Source: Rickettsiales bacterium
Lineage (GTDB): Bacteria > Pseudomonadota > Alphaproteobacteria > Rickettsiales > UBA1997
Assembly: GCA_023262945.1 (NCBI GenBank)
Contig: JALQXY010000013.1
Span: forward strand, 1 to 7,940
Direction of reading: 5' to 3'
Length of the DNA: 7,940 bases
Shown here: positions 5,847 to 7,940 of the stretch, piece after piece
Position numbering within the stretch: position 1 is the first letter of the stretch
How the letters are laid out: each line of letters opens with the position of its first letter
Translations under genes and position numbers: made by a program
Notes under the pieces: model-generated
Database searches by the model: none
What the model was told of the DNA's origin: nothing
Seen by the model: only the letters and a program-made list of their open reading frames with translations

Positions 5847-7601
5847 ATGCAAAATAACTCCAATATAATACTAGCAACTATTTTATCGGCCATTGTTCTT
5901 GTCGGTTGGACTTGGTTTTTTGAAATGCCTCGCATTGAAAAACAGCAAAAATTGCAAAAACAGCAAATACAACAAACACAATTGCAGCAAAAAATCGTAT
6001 CTGATTTAGATAATAAAGAAGTAATATCTAGTAACAAAACCCTGTCGGCACCAGATCAAGAAAGATTCGTTGCTGAATTAGAGCTTGATCGTGATGAAAT
6101 AATTAAAAAATCACAAAAATTACGCATTTCTATTGATAATGATAAATTATCAGGATCAATAAACTTAGTTGGCGCCAAATTTGATGATTTACTACTTAAA
6201 AAATATCACAAAACTATCAAAAATAAAAAAAATGTTGTTCTTTTTTCACCAATAAAAACAAAAGAAAGATATTTTTCTGATTTTGGCTGGATTAGCTCTG
6301 ATCAAAATATTGACCTTCCTAAGCCAAATACTGTATGGTATAGCAATCAATCAAGCCTAACAATCGATCAGCCAATTGAATTATTATGGATTAATAAAGA
6401 TAATATAGAATTTGTTATCCAAATCAATCTTGATGAGAATTACCTCTTTCATGTAAAGCAATTGGTACGAAATAAATCAGATAATGACATAACTTTAGCT
6501 CCATATGGTAGAGTTAATAGATCGATGACTGATTTAAAGCAGGCAAATTACATATTGCATGAAGGTCCAATAGGTGTTTTTAATGGAATTTTAGAAGAAG
6601 TAAGCTATGGCAGCCTAAAAAAAGACAGAAATATCACGCTCAAGAGTGAAAATGGCGGCTGGCTTGGGATCACTGATAAATACTGGATCAGCACCATAAT
6701 ACCTGATCAAAAAATATCCTATAATGCAAATTTTGATTACAATTTTGCCAAAGGTCGAGAGCTTTTTAACGTCGAATATATTGGTCAAGAATTTTTAGTA
6801 AAATCGGGCAATGAAATAAGTTTTAACAGTAAGCTTTACGCTGGCGCCAAAGAAATAAAATTGCTAGATCAATATTCTAAAGATTATAATATCATTCTAT
6901 TTGATCGAGCCGTTGATTTTGGTTGGTTTTATTTCTTAACCAAGCCATTCTTTTTTATGATTCAGTTTTTTAATAAAATTTTAGGTAATTTTGGTTTGGC
7001 AATTTTGGCCATGACCATTGTTATCAAGATGGCCCTTTTTCCTATGGCTAATAAATCTTATATTGCCATTGCTCGTATCAAAAAATTACAACCAAAAATT
7101 GATGAAATTCGTAAAAAACATAAAGATGATAGAATGGTAATGAATCGCGAGATAATGGATATGTATAAAAGAGAAAAGGTTAATCCAGCCTCTGGCTGCC
7201 TTCCTGCTATAATTCAAATTCCTATATTTTTTGCTCTTTATAAGGTTCTTTTTGTTACAATTGATATGCGTCATGCTCCTTTTTTTGGCTGGATAAAAGA
7301 TCTATCAGCTTCTGACCCTACTTCAATTTTTAACTTATTTGGATTATTGCCTTTTGAGGTTTCAGTCTTCTTTAGCCTTGGTGCTTGGCCTCTTATAATG
7401 GGCGCCACTATGATTATTCAACAAAAATTAAATCCAACAGTAGCCGATCCAACTCAAGCCAAAATATTAAAATGGATGCCTTATGTATTCACTATAATCT
7501 TAGCAACCTTTCCGGCTGGTTTAGTTATTTATTGGGCATGGAGTAATCTATTATCAATTTTGCAGCAATGGTTAATTGTTAAAAAGTTCAATAAAAATTA
7601 A
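5847..7601 (+). CDS. yidC: Membrane protein insertase YidC
   Basis: YidC (Oxa1 family) inserts and folds inner-membrane proteins, alone or with SecYEG. This 584-residue protein is full length for a Gram-negative YidC. TM1 is at about 7-25 (IILATILSAIVLVGWTWFF). A Gln/Lys-rich linker (31-50) leads to the large periplasmic P1 domain (about 90-350). The conserved insertase core follows: TM2 at about 380-399, a cytoplasmic hairpin (LQPKIDEIRKKHKDD), TM3 at about 452-471 (PASGCLPAIIQIPIFFALYKVLF), TM4 at about 505-525, and TM5/TM6 at about 541-575 (MPYVFTIILATFPAGLVIYWAWSNLLSILQQ). The positive groove residue, Arg366 in E. coli, is Lys394 here (IVIKMALFP), as is common in alphaproteobacteria, and the segment NLFGLLPF...WPLIMG before QQKLNP is also typical of that class. 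The ATG lies 3 bases after the lon stop, so it is probably co-transcribed with lon. Downstream is a 295-base gap with a repeat. Confidence 0.98.
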   Translation: MQNNSNIILATILSAIVLVGWTWFFEMPRIEKQQKLQKQQIQQTQLQQKIVSDLDNKEVISSNKTLSAPDQERFVAELELDRDEIIKKSQKLRISIDNDKLSGSINLVGAKFDDLLLKKYHKTIKNKKNVVLFSPIKTKERYFSDFGWISSDQNIDLPKPNTVWYSNQSSLTIDQPIELLWINKDNIEFVIQINLDENYLFHVKQLVRNKSDNDITLAPYGRVNRSMTDLKQANYILHEGPIGVFNGILEEVSYGSLKKDRNITLKSENGGWLGITDKYWISTIIPDQKISYNANFDYNFAKGRELFNVEYIGQEFLVKSGNEISFNSKLYAGAKEIKLLDQYSKDYNIILFDRAVDFGWFYFLTKPFFFMIQFFNKILGNFGLAILAMTIVIKMALFPMANKSYIAIARIKKLQPKIDEIRKKHKDDRMVMNREIMDMYKREKVNPASGCLPAIIQIPIFFALYKVLFVTIDMRHAPFFGWIKDLSASDPTSIFNLFGLLPFEVSVFFSLGAWPLIMGATMIIQQKLNPTVADPTQAKILKWMPYVFTIILATFPAGLVIYWAWSNLLSILQQWLIVKKFNKN

Positions 7602-7610
7602 TAGATCTAA

Positions 7611-7680
7611 AAAGCGACGCATTCCCCGAGCTAAAAATCGTCTTCGAGTGAAAACGAGAAAAGCGATTTGAACTTGTAAC
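7611..7680. other. Short G+C-richer patch after yidC, possible repeat fragment
   Basis: About 30 of these 70 bases are G or C by hand count, clearly more than the surrounding AT-rich DNA. AAAAGCGA occurs twice, at its left edge and near 7661, and CGAG occurs three times. AAATCG (7635-7640) can pair with CGATTT (7664-7669), with an inner TTCG/CGAG pairing, giving a modest stem-loop without a following T-run on the plus strand. The minus strand reads as FTRRRFLARGMRRF within a short open frame, but nothing else supports a gene. It looks more like a remnant of a dispersed repeat or an inserted sequence than part of the yidC transcript. Confidence 0.4.
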
Positions 7681-7683
7681 AAA

Positions 7684-7860
7684 TTATACCAATTCCCATC
7701 TAAAAATAAACAATATGACAAAATATTTTTTGAGATAAAAATTTTTAAAAAATGAAGCTGTATATCCATACAGCTGAAGCTTTTTAGAGATTTTTAGCCA
7801 AAAAGATAAAGTCAGATTGTTTAGTTTTTATATATGTTTTTTAGGTGGGAATTGGTATAA
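7684..7860. mobile_element. Palindromic MITE-like element, copy 2
   Basis: The terminal inverted repeats 7684-7706 and 7838-7860 pair except at one position, and the outer 14 bases (TTATACCAATTCCC) pair perfectly. Arm-to-arm pairing continues inward through TAAACAAT-TGAC, TTTTT-G, TAAAAAT, TAAAAA and finally AGCTGTAT, so the 177-base element is one long imperfect hairpin. The main asymmetry is about 13 extra bases in the right arm around TTTTTATATATG. Compared with copy 1, the outer left and right parts differ by only a few substitutions and small indels. The centre is different and lacks the nested palindrome. There is no open reading frame of interest and no transposase nearby, so any movement would depend on one supplied elsewhere. 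It lies 82 bases after the yidC stop. The TA bases outside TACC and GGTA suit a TA-targeting (IS630/mariner-like) mechanism. Confidence 0.8.
7756..7785 (+). terminator. Hairpin with T-run, possible terminator of lon-yidC
   Basis: AGCTGTAT (7756-7763) pairs perfectly with ATACAGCT (7768-7775) around the loop ATCC. GAAGC and then five T residues (7781-7785) follow. The T-run begins 5 bases after the stem, which is looser than in a classic intrinsic terminator. It forms the tip of repeat copy 2 and is about 155 bases beyond the yidC stop. No better terminator is visible between 7602 and 7755, so the repeat may supply transcript termination. Confidence 0.4.
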
Positions 7861-7896
7861 GTTAATATAAAAATTATTGTTACTAAAAATAATAAA

Positions 7897-7940
7897 ATGA
7901 AAAACAATATATATACAGAAGATGGTGTTAATTTTATATC
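7897..7940 (+). CDS. Possible start of a new gene, cut by the window edge
   Basis: ATG at 7897 opens a frame reading MKNNIYTEDGVNFI with no stop before the window ends. It lies 36 bases after repeat copy 2 and is preceded by AT-rich sequence without a clear Shine-Dalgarno site. Other genes here also lack clear sites, so that does not exclude it. Fourteen codons are too few to recognise a family, and the frame could be open by chance. Confidence 0.35.
   Translation, partial: MKNNIYTEDGVNFI

Noticed and set aside
5522..6037. Minus-strand open frame of 171 codons opposite the lon/yidC junction
   Set aside because: It lies antisense to two well-conserved genes and crosses both; the Cys-rich translation reflects the complement of the Gln/Lys-rich yidC start rather than a protein.
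7086..7274. Minus-strand short frame opposite yidC
   Set aside because: Antisense to the conserved insertase core; no start signal or recognisable protein.
7572..7769. Minus-strand 65-codon frame with FTRRRFLARGMRRF
   Set aside because: It runs through the end of yidC, the G+C-richer patch and part of the repeat, so it is a composite of unrelated pieces; it is treated as a possible repeat remnant instead.

Overview
The window looks like chromosomal DNA of an AT-rich alphaproteobacterium. The clearest taxonomic signal is the YidC protein: its post-TM2 stretch (ANKSY...LQPKIDEIRKKHKDD) and its long NLFGLLPF...WPLIMG...QQKLNP segment follow the alphaproteobacterial pattern. High AT content, AT-rich codon use and several small palindromic repeats would suit a reduced, host-associated lineage such as Rickettsiales or Holosporales. 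That order-level placement is inference.

Left half, all on the minus strand. rmuC (2112-3407) is followed, with a 20-base overlap, by a small two-helix membrane protein ending in SRAPPYFL (1694-2131). A palindromic element (1475-1691) comes next, then an outer-membrane beta-barrel protein (80-1417). The small protein and the barrel resemble a pair I associate with metal (probably zinc) uptake loci. Without the repeat they would lie only about 60 bases apart, so the repeat appears to have split an ancestral small operon. A weak hairpin plus T-run in bases 1-40 may end the transcript.

Right half, on the plus strand. lon (3474-5843) diverges from rmuC across a 66-base promoter region. yidC (5847-7601) begins 3 bases after the lon stop, so the two are almost certainly co-transcribed: an ATP-dependent protease followed by the inner-membrane insertase, both part of protein quality control and biogenesis. 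After yidC come a short patch richer in G+C (7611-7680), a second copy of the palindromic element (7684-7860) and the first 14 codons of a possible new gene (7897 onward).

The core genes are ordinary. The most unusual material is the repeat family. There are two copies with nearly identical arms. Each folds back on itself over nearly its whole length, and where the arms differ between copies the two sides have changed together. One copy holds a smaller palindrome with related ends, and a third related end lies at 38-58. No transposase, CRISPR array, RNA gene or defence system was seen.
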